A stretch of DNA of 64,000 nucleotides from Yinghuangia aomiensis (GCF_039542225.1 NZ_BAABHS010000008.1:124001-188000), one strand, 5' to 3'; shown: positions 16,826 through 25,695, counted from the stretch's first letter. Program-made: numbers and translations. The notes: generated by a model not told the origin, from the letters alone.

Positions 16826-18449
16826 GAAGAACTCAACGCGGCGGTCGGAACCGACCGGTCCCGAGGAGTGGACGGGTGGTCACGCGCTCGCCCGCCAGCT
16901 CGTCGCCGAGGGAGTCGACACGGTCTTCGGCCTTCCCGGCGACCAACTCATGGCAGCCCTCGATGCGTTCGTGGACGCTCCCGAGCTGCGCTACATCGTC
17001 ACCCGGCACGAGCAGGCCACCACCTACATGGCCGACGGCTACGCCCGCGCCTCGGGCCGCCCCGGCGTCGCCATGGTGGTGCCCGGCGTCGGCGTCTACA
17101 ACGCCGCGACCGGGCTGGCCACGGCATACGCATGCTCGTCGCCGGTGCTGCTGATCGCCGGGCAGGTCAGCCGCCACGGCATCGGCAAGGACCTCGGGCT
17201 GCTCCACGACGTGCACGACCAACTGGACGTCGTGCGCCCCATCACCAAGTGGGCCGAACGCCTCCTGCATCCCGAGGACATCGCCCCCGGCGTCAACCGG
17301 GCTTTCGCCGAGATGTGCGCCGGACGGCCGCGGCCGGTGGAAATCGAGATCCCGCCGGAGGCGTTCGCCGAGACCACCGCCGCGACGACCCTGGCTCCCG
17401 TGCGGGCATCCGGCAGGGCCGCCGCCGCGGCGCAGCTCGAACAGGCCGCCGCTGTGCTGTCCCAAGCCGCCGCCCCGCTCGTCGTGGCCGGGGGCGGTGC
17501 CGTACTCGGCGACGCCTCCACCGCCCTGACCCGAATCGCCGAACTGCTCCAGGCCCCGGTGGTCACGACCCGCGAAGGCAAGGGGGCCGTCGACGACCGG
17601 CACCCGCTGTCGGTCGGGACCGCGTGGGTGAATCCGCGGATGAGGCCGGTCATCGCCACCGCCGACGTCGTCCTGGCGGTCGGCACCCGCTTTCAGGGCA
17701 TCGCGCTGACACCCGGCCAGAAGCTGGTCCACATCGATGTGGACCCGGAGCAGATCGGCCGCAACCACCCCGCGGACGTCGCCGTGGTCGGCGACGCGGC
17801 GCTGTCCCTCGATGCTCTGGCAGCTCTGCTGACCGGCCCGCCCCGGGCCTCGCGCGCCGAGGAGGCCCGGACGATGCGGTCCGACGCCGAGCGGCAGCTG
17901 GCGGCGATCGGGCCCCAGTGGGAGATGGTGCGGGCGCTGCGGCAGGGCATCCCCGAGGACGGCATCCTTGTGTGCGACACGACGTCGGTCGCCTACATGT
18001 GCCACATGGGCTATCCGGTGTACGCGCCGCGCACCTACTTCTCCACCTCGTACATGGGCACGCTCGGCTTCGGATATCCGGCGGCCCTGGGCGTCAAGGT
18101 CGCGCGGCCCGACGCCCCGGTCGTCACGGTGACCGGCGACGGCGGCTTCCTCTTCGCATCCAACGAACTGGCCACCGCCGTGCAGCACGGGATCCACACC
18201 GTGACCGTCGTCTTCGACGACGGCGCCTACGGCAACTCGAACCGCGACCAGCGCGACCGCTTCGGCGGCCGCGAGTACGGCACGGTCCTGCACAACCCGG
18301 ACTGGGTGGCGCTCGCCAAGGCGTTCGGCGCCGACGGCGTCCAGGTCGACGACATCGCCAAACTCCCCGCCGTCCTCGCGGACGCGTGCGCGGCCGACCG
18401 CTCCACCGTCATCGCCGTGCCCATGCAGCGTCTTCCGTCGCCCTTCTGA
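16824..18449 (+). CDS. Thiamine diphosphate-dependent enzyme (acetolactate synthase / 2-hydroxyacyl-CoA lyase / decarboxylase type)
   Basis: A 541-residue three-domain ThDP enzyme. The Pyr domain has activating Glu63 in TRHEQATTYMADGYAR. A central Rossmann-like domain spans about 200-330. The PP domain has the metal/ThDP motif GDGGFLFASNELATA with NSN downstream. Homologues include acetolactate synthase, benzoylformate decarboxylase, benzaldehyde lyase and 2-hydroxyacyl-CoA lyase, and sequence alone does not separate them. The next genes, an aldehyde dehydrogenase and an acyl-CoA ligase, argue that the product is an aldehyde. So it is either a 2-oxoacid decarboxylase or a 2-hydroxyacyl-CoA lyase; housekeeping acetolactate synthase is unlikely here. 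The promoter looks leaderless. Confidence 0.88.
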   Translation: MKNSTRRSEPTGPEEWTGGHALARQLVAEGVDTVFGLPGDQLMAALDAFVDAPELRYIVTRHEQATTYMADGYARASGRPGVAMVVPGVGVYNAATGLATAYACSSPVLLIAGQVSRHGIGKDLGLLHDVHDQLDVVRPITKWAERLLHPEDIAPGVNRAFAEMCAGRPRPVEIEIPPEAFAETTAATTLAPVRASGRAAAAAQLEQAAAVLSQAAAPLVVAGGGAVLGDASTALTRIAELLQAPVVTTREGKGAVDDRHPLSVGTAWVNPRMRPVIATADVVLAVGTRFQGIALTPGQKLVHIDVDPEQIGRNHPADVAVVGDAALSLDALAALLTGPPRASRAEEARTMRSDAERQLAAIGPQWEMVRALRQGIPEDGILVCDTTSVAYMCHMGYPVYAPRTYFSTSYMGTLGFGYPAALGVKVARPDAPVVTVTGDGGFLFASNELATAVQHGIHTVTVVFDDGAYGNSNRDQRDRFGGREYGTVLHNPDWVALAKAFGADGVQVDDIAKLPAVLADACAADRSTVIAVPMQRLPSPF

Positions 18450-18499
18450 GCGTCCGTCGTCCCACCGCACGCCCGACCCGTACGTCCCTATGGAGCCTT

Positions 18500-19993
18500 A
18501 TGACTGCCCACAAGGTCGACCATGCGTTGCACAGGCGGTTCGCGGCGGAGTACCTGCCGGAGATGTCGATCCTCATAGGCGAGGAGAACATCCCCAAGGG
18601 CACGGACGGGGAACATGCCCATGTCAACGCGGCGACCGGGCGCGTCCAGGCCGCGGTTCCGCTGGCCGGTGCCGACCAAGTCGACCGTGCGGTCGCGGCC
18701 GCCCGCAAGGCGTACCCGGCGTGGCGCGCCTGGCGCCCGGACGAGCGCCGCAACGCGTTGCTGCGCCTGGGCGCACTGATCCGGGGCCGGGCGGCCGAAA
18801 TCGCGCGGCTGCTCACCCTGGAATGCGGCACGCCCATTTCCGGTGCCGCGGCCATGCCGGGGCGGGCCGCGGATTACGTGGAGTACTACGCGGGGCTCGC
18901 GGACAAGACCGAGGGCCGGGTCGTCCCGATCTTCCCCGAGCGCGCGTTCGACTACACGGTTCCGGAGCCCTACGGCGTCATCGGGGTGATCTCCACCTGG
19001 AACGGCGGCATTTCGTCGGTGGCCCGCAAGGCCGGCGCGGCCCTCGCGGCCGGCAACACCGTGGTCGTGAAGCCCATGGAGCTGGCGCCGTTCTCGACCC
19101 TGGTGTTCGGACAGCTCGCGCTGGAAGCGGGCATCCCCCCGGGCGTGGTGAACGTGGTCCCCGGCGGCGCGACGGCGGGGGAGGCGCTGGTCGCCCACCC
19201 GGGCGTGGACAAGATCAGCTTCACCGGCGGGGCGGACGCGGCCCGGAAGATCCTCGTGGGCGCGGCCCGGAACATCACCCCCGTCGTCCTCGAACTCGGC
19301 GGCAAGTCCGGCAACATCGTCTTCCCCGACGCCGACCTGGACGCGGCCGGGCCGTTCGCCGGGGCCGCCTGCATGCGCAACAGCGGACAGGGCTGCGTCA
19401 TGCCGACGCGGCTCATCGTCCACGCGGACATCCACGACGAGATCGTGGAGCGTGCCGTCCGGACGGTGCGGGAGATGCCGATCGGCGATCCGCTGGACGA
19501 GCGGACCCTGATCGGGCCGGTCGTCAGCGCGGCGCACGCCGACCGCGTCATGGGCATGATCGCGCGGGCCGCGGACGGCCGGTCCGGGGACCTCCTCCTC
19601 GGCGGAGGCCGCGCCGGCGACCCTCTGGGGGAGGGGCACTTCGTCGAACCGGCGGTCTTGGACCGCGTACCGCCCGACGCCCCCATCGCCCAAGAGGAAG
19701 TCTTCGGCCCGGTGCTCTCGATCATGGCCTTCTCCGACGAGGACGAGGCCGTCGCGCTCGCCAACGGGACCCGCTACGGGCTCGCGGGCTATGTCCACAC
19801 CCGCGACCTGCAACGGGCGCACCGGGTCGCGGCCGCACTCGACGCCGGATACGTGTCGCTCAACGGCTTCGCCGCTTTGCCCGCCTCCGCCCCGTTCGGC
19901 GGTTTCGGGCTCAGCGGCTATGGCAAGGAGGGCGGGCGGGAAGGGCTGGGCGAGTTCCTGCGATCGAAGAACGTCTATCTGCCCCTCGCCTGA
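18500..19993 (+). CDS. NAD(P)-dependent aldehyde dehydrogenase
   Basis: A 497-residue ALDH superfamily enzyme. Catalytic Cys299 lies in NSGQGCVMPT and general-base Glu265 in LELGGKSG. The cofactor segment is VVKPMELAPFS with FTGG near residue 241. The oxyanion Asn is in STWNGG rather than the common PWNFP. It follows the ThDP enzyme and precedes the acyl-CoA ligase, so it probably oxidises the aldehyde released by the former to an acid for CoA activation. The ATG has GGAG 5 bases upstream. Confidence 0.9.
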   Translation: MTAHKVDHALHRRFAAEYLPEMSILIGEENIPKGTDGEHAHVNAATGRVQAAVPLAGADQVDRAVAAARKAYPAWRAWRPDERRNALLRLGALIRGRAAEIARLLTLECGTPISGAAAMPGRAADYVEYYAGLADKTEGRVVPIFPERAFDYTVPEPYGVIGVISTWNGGISSVARKAGAALAAGNTVVVKPMELAPFSTLVFGQLALEAGIPPGVVNVVPGGATAGEALVAHPGVDKISFTGGADAARKILVGAARNITPVVLELGGKSGNIVFPDADLDAAGPFAGAACMRNSGQGCVMPTRLIVHADIHDEIVERAVRTVREMPIGDPLDERTLIGPVVSAAHADRVMGMIARAADGRSGDLLLGGGRAGDPLGEGHFVEPAVLDRVPPDAPIAQEEVFGPVLSIMAFSDEDEAVALANGTRYGLAGYVHTRDLQRAHRVAAALDAGYVSLNGFAALPASAPFGGFGLSGYGKEGGREGLGEFLRSKNVYLPLA

Positions 19994-20067
19994 ATCCGCG
20001 TTCGCCATCCGTGCCGGCCGTGGCCGGCGAATCCGACAGTGCTTCTGCCCAGTTGAGGAGACCCGCG

Positions 20068-21684
20068 TTGTCCGATCGCCAGCACGCACCAACACCCGCC
20101 CAGGGCCCGATGCTGCCGGACCGCCGCCTGCTGGCGCCCAACGCGCTGCGCCATTGGGCCGCCGAGACCCCTGACGCAGCGTTCCTCGAACATGTGGACG
20201 GCCGCCGGCTGAGCTATCGCGACACGCTTGCCGAGGCCTCTCGCTGGGCCGCGGCGTTGCGGGCGCTCGACGTGGCCCCGGGCGAGCGGGTCGCGTACCT
20301 GGTCGCCGACCCGCTGGACAGCGCGCTCGTCTGGCTGGGAACGGGCCTGGCCGGCAACGTGGCCGTGCCGGTCAACAGCGCCTACTTCGGCCGCATGCTC
20401 ACCCATGTCCTCGGCAATTCGGACGCGGTCGCGGTGGTCGTCTCCGCGGAGTTCCTCGACCGGGTGACCGAGGAGGCCGATCGTCTCCCGGATCTCCGGA
20501 GCGTCATCGTCGTCGGCGACTTCGACCCCGCCGCCAACCCCGGCGCCATCTCTTCCGCCGCCGTCCTCGCATCGGCGCCGGAAGCAGCGGAGTTCCCGGT
20601 CGCCGAGCCGTACGAGACCGCCGCAATCCTGTACACGTCCGGCACGACAGGTCTTTCCAAGGGCGTGATCACCCCGTGGGCTGCCATGCACGGCTACTGG
20701 TCGTGGGTGCCGGACGACACCCTCGCCACCGGCGAGGCCATGTACTGCCCGATGGCCCTCTTCCACATCTCCGGCCTGGGGTCGCTGCACTACACGCTGT
20801 CCCGCGGCGGGCGCTTCCTCACCCGCGACAAGTTCAGCGGAACCGCCTTCTGGGACGACGTCCGGGCCGGAGGCGCCGTCGCCGCCGGACTGGTCGGTCC
20901 CATGACGGCGCTCCTGAACTCCCTGCCCGCGAAGCCGGACGACGCCGACAACCCGCTGCGCGGCGTCATCCTGGGGCCGATGATCGCCGAAATGGCGGCG
21001 TTCGAGGACCGCTTCGGGGTGCGGGTGGCGACGTCCTACGGTATGACCGAGGTTCCCCCGCTGGTGGTCACCGGCTGGGACCACGGCCCCTGGCAGACCA
21101 GCGGGCGTGTCCGGAGCGGCTATCCCTGGGCCGAAGTCCGCGTCGTCGACGAGCACGACGTGCCGGTGCCGAGCGGCGAGACCGGCGAACTCGTCGTCCG
21201 TGCCGGGGCACCCTGGGCGCTGAACGCGGGCTACCACAAGATGCCCGAGGACACCGCACGGGCGTGGCGCAACGGGTGGTTCCACACCGGCGACGCGTTC
21301 CGCCAGGACGAGGACGGGCGGTTCTCCTTCGTCGACCGCGTCAAAGACGCGATCCGGCGCCGCGGCGAGAACATCTCGTCGTTCGAGGTCGAGTCCTTCG
21401 TCCTGGACCACCCGACGGTCCGCGAGTGCGCCGCGTTCGCGGTGCCCGGCGCCTTGGGCGGCGACGAGGTGATGGTCGCGGTGGTCGCCGCGGACGGGGA
21501 GAAGATCGAACCGGCCGACCTGGCGGCCTACCTCACCGACCACATGCCCGGCTACATGGTGCCCCGCTACATCGACGTGGTCGACGAACTCCCGCGCAAC
21601 ACCACGTCGTTGCGGCTCCGGAAGCACGTGCTTCGGGACCGCGGCGTCACCGCCGCAACCTGGGACCGGGAGCAGACGCGATGA
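20068..21684 (+). CDS. AMP-dependent acyl-CoA synthetase/ligase
   Basis: A 538-residue ANL-superfamily ligase. The P-loop-like motif is YTSGTTGLSKG, with A5 SYGMTE, A7 GWFHTGDAF and the A8 hinge DRVKDAIRRRGENIS. The A10 segment near the C-terminus reads LPRNTTSLRLRKHVLR, where adenylating enzymes normally have TGK with the catalytic lysine, so this lysine is not at its usual place. The TTG start was taken because GAGGAG lies 7 bases upstream. It is translationally coupled to the Ldh-type gene (4-base overlap). It probably activates the acid made by the aldehyde dehydrogenase. Confidence 0.86.
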   Translation: MSDRQHAPTPAQGPMLPDRRLLAPNALRHWAAETPDAAFLEHVDGRRLSYRDTLAEASRWAAALRALDVAPGERVAYLVADPLDSALVWLGTGLAGNVAVPVNSAYFGRMLTHVLGNSDAVAVVVSAEFLDRVTEEADRLPDLRSVIVVGDFDPAANPGAISSAAVLASAPEAAEFPVAEPYETAAILYTSGTTGLSKGVITPWAAMHGYWSWVPDDTLATGEAMYCPMALFHISGLGSLHYTLSRGGRFLTRDKFSGTAFWDDVRAGGAVAAGLVGPMTALLNSLPAKPDDADNPLRGVILGPMIAEMAAFEDRFGVRVATSYGMTEVPPLVVTGWDHGPWQTSGRVRSGYPWAEVRVVDEHDVPVPSGETGELVVRAGAPWALNAGYHKMPEDTARAWRNGWFHTGDAFRQDEDGRFSFVDRVKDAIRRRGENISSFEVESFVLDHPTVRECAAFAVPGALGGDEVMVAVVAADGEKIEPADLAAYLTDHMPGYMVPRYIDVVDELPRNTTSLRLRKHVLRDRGVTAATWDREQTR

Positions 21685-22781
21685 GCAACAGCCGACGGAA
21701 GGACGAGATCGACGTGGTGGAGCCGAAACCCCGGAACACCGTCCCGGCGGAGAACCTCCGGAGGGTCCTCGGCGGGGTGCTGGAAGCCCTGGGCGCATCG
21801 CCGCGGGACGCGGCCACGGTGGCCGAACTCCTCGTCGAGGCGGACCTGCGCGGCGTGGACTCGCACGGCGCCCACCTGCTCGGCCTGTACGTGGCCCGCG
21901 TCCGCGCCGGCCACATCGACCCCGCCGCGCAGCCGAAGCTCGTCGACGACGGAGGTACGACGCTCCTGCTCGACGGCGGACTCGGCTTCGGGCAGATCGC
22001 GGGCCTCGAAGCCGTGCGCCTGCTCGTCGAACGCGGGCGGGAGCACGGGGTGGCGGCCGTGGCCGTCCGCGAAAGCACTCATCTCGGCGCCCTCGCCGCC
22101 TACACCGAGCGGGTGGCACGGGCGGGACTGATCTGCCTGTGCTTCCAGAACGGGCCGACCATCGTGCCGCCGTTCGGCGGGGTCACCCAGCTCTTCTCCA
22201 CCAACCCGCTGTCCTACGCCGTACCGGCGGCCGCAAAGCCGCCGATCGTGTACGACATCGCCACGACCACCGTCGCGGGCAACAAACTCCTCTTGGCGAA
22301 GAAGCGCGGCGACCCGTCGATCCCCGACGGGTGGGCCAACGACGAGCGCGGACGCCCGACCAACGCCCCGGCCGAGGCATCGGTGCACCACCTGCAGTGG
22401 TTCGGCGGCCACAAAGGCTTCGGGCTCGCCTTCCTGGTGGAGCTGATGGCGGGGGTCCTCACCGGCAGTGGCTTCGGGCGCACCGAGCACACCGCTTCTC
22501 CGGCACACGGACGCGACCGCGTCGCCAAGGGTTTCGTGTTCCTGGCAATCGACCCCTCCCGGTTCCTGCCCGGCGGCGACTTCGGAGCGCGGGTCGACAT
22601 GCTCGTCGACGACGTCGTCGGCTCGCAGCCGGCCGACGGCGTCGACCGGGTCCTCGTGCCCGGTCAGCTCGAACACGAACGCCGGGCCGTCCGCGAGGCC
22701 GAAGGCATTCCGCTGTCCGCGGCGTTGCGCGAGGAGATCAACCGCTACGCCGCCGAACTCGCGGTACCCGGGCTCGGCTGA
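21681..22781 (+). CDS. Ldh family (malate/L-lactate dehydrogenase type II) oxidoreductase
   Basis: A 366-residue member of the type II malate/L-lactate dehydrogenase family, which interconverts 2-hydroxyacids and 2-oxoacids with NAD(P) and has no classical Rossmann fold. Signatures are RGVDSHGAHLL (residues 58-68), the active-site His in RESTHLGALAAYTERVA, and FSTNPLSYAVPA with Asp in VYDIATT. Its ATG overlaps the ligase stop by 4 bases. Next to a ThDP enzyme and an aldehyde dehydrogenase it suggests conversion of a 2-hydroxyacid to a 2-oxoacid before decarboxylation, but the order is inferred. Confidence 0.87.
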   Translation: MSNSRRKDEIDVVEPKPRNTVPAENLRRVLGGVLEALGASPRDAATVAELLVEADLRGVDSHGAHLLGLYVARVRAGHIDPAAQPKLVDDGGTTLLLDGGLGFGQIAGLEAVRLLVERGREHGVAAVAVRESTHLGALAAYTERVARAGLICLCFQNGPTIVPPFGGVTQLFSTNPLSYAVPAAAKPPIVYDIATTTVAGNKLLLAKKRGDPSIPDGWANDERGRPTNAPAEASVHHLQWFGGHKGFGLAFLVELMAGVLTGSGFGRTEHTASPAHGRDRVAKGFVFLAIDPSRFLPGGDFGARVDMLVDDVVGSQPADGVDRVLVPGQLEHERRAVREAEGIPLSAALREEINRYAAELAVPGLG

Positions 22782-22823
22782 GACCTCGAGGAATTCGACG
22801 GCGGAGGGGATGGGAGAGGAACC

Positions 22824-23645
22824 ATGGCAACTCACGCGACCGGGTCCGCACCCGCGTCGGAGCTGCACGCGGAACGCCTTTCGTCGGCGCTGGGCGCGTT
22901 GGTGACGGGCGTCGACCTTGCGACCGACACGAGCGACGCAACCGTGGAGCGGCTTCAGGAGCTGTTCCTGGAGCACCAAGTGCTGTGCATACGAGGGCAG
23001 CAGGCGATGACGTCCGGACAGCAACTGGACTTCGCGGCACGATGGGGCGAGATCTCGGTGCACCCCTACGTGCCGAGCATCGACGGCTACCCGGGGCTGA
23101 TGAAGATCTACGACCCGAACCCGGTGACCCAGCGCTGGCACGCCGACACGACGCACGCCGCGGCGCCGCCCGCGCTGAGCATGCTGCTCGCCCGCATCCT
23201 GCCGCCGATCGGCGGGGACACCATGTGGGCGGACGCCTACGCGGCATACGAGGGACTCTCGCCGGGGCTCCGGCACACCCTCGACGGGCTGCGCGCGGTG
23301 CACCGCGGCACCGAACTGGCCGGGGAAGCCGGGCTGGACCGCGACGCGGTCACCCAGACGCACCCGGTCGTCCGCACCCACCCCGTGACCGGCCGCAAGG
23401 CGCTGTTCGTGAACGGCGACTACACCTCGCACTTCGAGGGGTGGACGGCCGAGGAGAGCGCGCCCCTGCTGGCCTACCTGTACGCCCAGGTCGCCCGGCC
23501 CGAGCTGGTCTACCGGCACCGTTGGCAGGTCGGCGACCTGGTGATCTGGGACAACCGCTGCACCCAGCATGCGGTGGTCGGCGACACCGGCGGGGCGGAG
23601 CGCGTCCTGCACCGCGTCACCATCGCGGGCGACCGCCCGCGATGA
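22824..23645 (+). CDS. TauD/TfdA family Fe(II)/2-oxoglutarate dioxygenase
   Basis: A 273-residue double-stranded beta-helix oxygenase. The iron facial triad is visible as His106-x-Asp108 in RWHADTTHAAAP and distal His249 in NRCTQHAVVGD. Arg260 or Arg264 is placed to hold 2-oxoglutarate. Relatives hydroxylate taurine, alkyl sulfates and 2,4-D-type acids next to a heteroatom or carboxylate. In this operon it could hydroxylate the substrate at C2 or cleave an ether. The ATG has GGGAGAGG 4-5 bases upstream. The gap to the Ldh-type gene is 42 bases. Confidence 0.9.
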   Translation: MATHATGSAPASELHAERLSSALGALVTGVDLATDTSDATVERLQELFLEHQVLCIRGQQAMTSGQQLDFAARWGEISVHPYVPSIDGYPGLMKIYDPNPVTQRWHADTTHAAAPPALSMLLARILPPIGGDTMWADAYAAYEGLSPGLRHTLDGLRAVHRGTELAGEAGLDRDAVTQTHPVVRTHPVTGRKALFVNGDYTSHFEGWTAEESAPLLAYLYAQVARPELVYRHRWQVGDLVIWDNRCTQHAVVGDTGGAERVLHRVTIAGDRPR

Positions 23646-23682
23646 CCATCGGGCGGGCCCGCACCGCCGTGAAGGAGGGGTC

Positions 23683-24876
23683 GTGAACCGAATACCGCCG
23701 ATCGTCGACGTCGACGCACACGTGGTCGAGCCGCCCGACGTCTGGTCGTCCCGGCTGCCCGCCAAGTACCGCGAGACCGGGCCCAGGGTGGTGCATCTGC
23801 CGGCCGGGACGCCCAAGCTGGACGGTGGCGGCTACATCGAGGAGCCGGGCACCGAAGGACCGGACGTGGCCTGGTGGTTCTACGAGGACCACAAGTACTC
23901 GGTGAAGCGCCTGATCGCCGCCGCCGGATACCCGGCGGACGAGATCACCATGGCGGGAGTCACGTACGACCAGATGCGTCCCGGATGCTGGCAGCCCGCG
24001 GCGCGTCTGGCCGACATGGACCTCAACGGCGTCGAGGCGCAGTTGAGCTACCCGAACTACCCGCGGTTCTGCGGCCAGATCTTCCTCCGGGGGAAGGACC
24101 GCGAACTCGCGCTCCTCGGCGTGCGGGCCTACAACGACTGGATGGTCGAGGAGTGGTGCGGCAGCAGCGGCGGCCGGTTGATCCCGCTCTGCCTCGTGCC
24201 GCTGTGGGACGCGGAGCTCGCGGCCGCGGAGGTCCGGCGCAACGCGGCCCGCGGAGTGCGTGCGGTGGCGTTCTCGGAACTTCCCACGTACCTCGGACTG
24301 CCGAGCATCCACTCCGGCTACTGGGACCCGTTCTTCGCCGCGTGTGCGGAAACCGGCACGGTCGTGTGCATGCACATCGGCTCGGGGACCAAGACGCCGC
24401 AGGCCTCCCCGGACGCGCCCGACGCGGTGGCCGCCACGATCATCTTCGGCAACTCGGTGGCCAGCATGGCCGACATGCTCTTCTCCGGCGTGCCGCACCG
24501 GTTCCCGGATCTGAAACTGCTGTACGCCGAGGCGCAGATCGGATGGATCCCGTACCTGCTCGAACGTATCGACGACGTGTGGGAGACGCACCGGGGCTGG
24601 AGCAACGGACAGGCGGCGTGCCCGGAGCCGCCGTCGACGTACTACTACCGGCAGATGTACTCGTGCTTCTTCAAGGACTCCGTGGGCACCGAGCTGCTGC
24701 ACCGTGTGGGGGTCGACAACGTCATGTTCGAGACCGACTACCCGCACCAGGACGGCACGTGGCCGCACTCGGTCAAGGCCGCGGAGGACCAGTTCGGGCA
24801 CTTGGACGCGGACGTCGTCCGCAAGATCGCCCGGGGCAACGCGATCCGGGTCTTCGGGCTGCCGCTGACCCCGTGA
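23683..24876 (+). CDS. Amidohydrolase family protein (ACMSD-like, possible decarboxylase)
   Basis: A 397-residue TIM-barrel amidohydrolase of the amidohydrolase_2 group. The metal motif is VDVDAHVVEP at the N-terminus (Asp-x-Asp-x-His), a mid-protein CMHIGSG supplies another His, and FETDYPHQDGTWP near residue 350 supplies the conserved Asp. Members include aminocarboxymuconate-semialdehyde and hydroxybenzoate decarboxylases and lactone hydrolases. The GTG start has AAGGAGGGG just upstream. It is the last gene of the rightward operon and converges on the second GntR regulator. Confidence 0.87.
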   Translation: MNRIPPIVDVDAHVVEPPDVWSSRLPAKYRETGPRVVHLPAGTPKLDGGGYIEEPGTEGPDVAWWFYEDHKYSVKRLIAAAGYPADEITMAGVTYDQMRPGCWQPAARLADMDLNGVEAQLSYPNYPRFCGQIFLRGKDRELALLGVRAYNDWMVEEWCGSSGGRLIPLCLVPLWDAELAAAEVRRNAARGVRAVAFSELPTYLGLPSIHSGYWDPFFAACAETGTVVCMHIGSGTKTPQASPDAPDAVAATIIFGNSVASMADMLFSGVPHRFPDLKLLYAEAQIGWIPYLLERIDDVWETHRGWSNGQAACPEPPSTYYYRQMYSCFFKDSVGTELLHRVGVDNVMFETDYPHQDGTWPHSVKAAEDQFGHLDADVVRKIARGNAIRVFGLPLTP

Positions 24877-24894
24877 CGTGACCGATTCCGCGGG

Positions 24895-24918
24895 GCGGGC
24901 GTCCTTCAGGATGCCCGC
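24895..24918. terminator. Hairpin between amidohydrolase and gntR copy 2
   Basis: GCGGGCGTCC pairs with GGATGCCCGC (one G-T pair) around a TTCA loop. It lies in the short space between two convergent genes, so it probably terminates both. Confidence 0.6.
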
Positions 24919-24946
24919 TCACGGCGTGTTTTCCGCGGCCGGGAGA

Positions 24947-25654
24947 TCAGGCCAGAAGGTCGCGCGAACGCAGCAGGCTGACGACGTTGTTCGCCTGGGT
25001 GCGGAGCATCCCGGCCAGCTCGGCCTCCGCGGCCGCCCCGTCCCGGGCCACGACGGCCTTCGTGACCACGCGCAGGCTGCGCTTCTGGACGCGCATCACT
25101 CCGGGCACTTCCTCGAAGAAGTTGCCCGGCACCAGGTTCGTCGTGAAGACGCGCACCATGGCGGAGATCCGCCGGGACTGCGCCATCGCCACGATCTGGC
25201 GGAGGTAGGCGTTGTTCCGCTGGAAGAACTCGCCCGGATTCTCGGCGGCCTGCAGCGTGCGGTGGATCGAGCGCAGCGATTCGAACGATTCGTCGGTGCC
25301 GCGCTCCGCCGCGCGGCGCGCCGCGAAGCCGTAGAGCAGGCCGAGCATCTCGTAGTGGTCCCGCGTGGAGTTCTCGTCGAGCCCGTTCACGAACGCGCCG
25401 CGGTGCGGCTCGAGGGTCACCCAGCCTTCGCGGTCGAGCGCGATGACGGCCTCGCGGACCGGCACGCGGCTGACCCGCAGATCCGCCGCGATCTCGTCCT
25501 GGGGGAGCCGGTCGCCGGTCTTCAACGTCTTGTCGAAGATCATGTGCCGGATGTACTCGGTCACCTGCTGTGCGCTGGTGGGACGCGACAGGCCTTCGGG
25601 CCCAACGACAAGGGAGTCGGCCCCGAGAGCGATGCGGTCGACTTGCTTGGCGAT
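24947..25654 (-). CDS. GntR-family regulator with FCD domain, copy 2
   Basis: About 235 residues, the close paralogue of the regulator at 11910 (shared DEIAADLRVSRVPVREAVIA and HRGAFVNGLDENSTRDHY, same FCD tail). Homology to copy 1 starts at RPTSAQQV, upstream of the only GTG in the frame (25564). An in-frame stop (TGA) lies further upstream with no ATG, GTG or TTG in between. GGGGAGG precedes an in-frame ATC by 5 bases, the same arrangement as in copy 1, so that ATC is proposed as the start. With GTG 25564 the protein would have 205 residues and lack the first turn of the winged helix. It is alone in its transcript, with an A/T-rich site 42 bases upstream. Confidence 0.8.
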   Translation of the reverse strand: MAKQVDRIALGADSLVVGPEGLSRPTSAQQVTEYIRHMIFDKTLKTGDRLPQDEIAADLRVSRVPVREAVIALDREGWVTLEPHRGAFVNGLDENSTRDHYEMLGLLYGFAARRAAERGTDESFESLRSIHRTLQAAENPGEFFQRNNAYLRQIVAMAQSRRISAMVRVFTTNLVPGNFFEEVPGVMRVQKRSLRVVTKAVVARDGAAAEAELAGMLRTQANNVVSLLRSRDLLA

Positions 25655-25695
25655 GCTGGCCTCCCCGGCACGTCGGCACCCGATGCCGATTCCTG

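Noticed and set aside
16868..19993. Open frame spanning the ThDP enzyme and aldehyde dehydrogenase, which would read as one 1041-residue fusion
   Set aside because: Only its last 497 residues match a family (ALDH) and those have their own ATG and ribosome site; the first part is an out-of-frame shadow of the ThDP gene.
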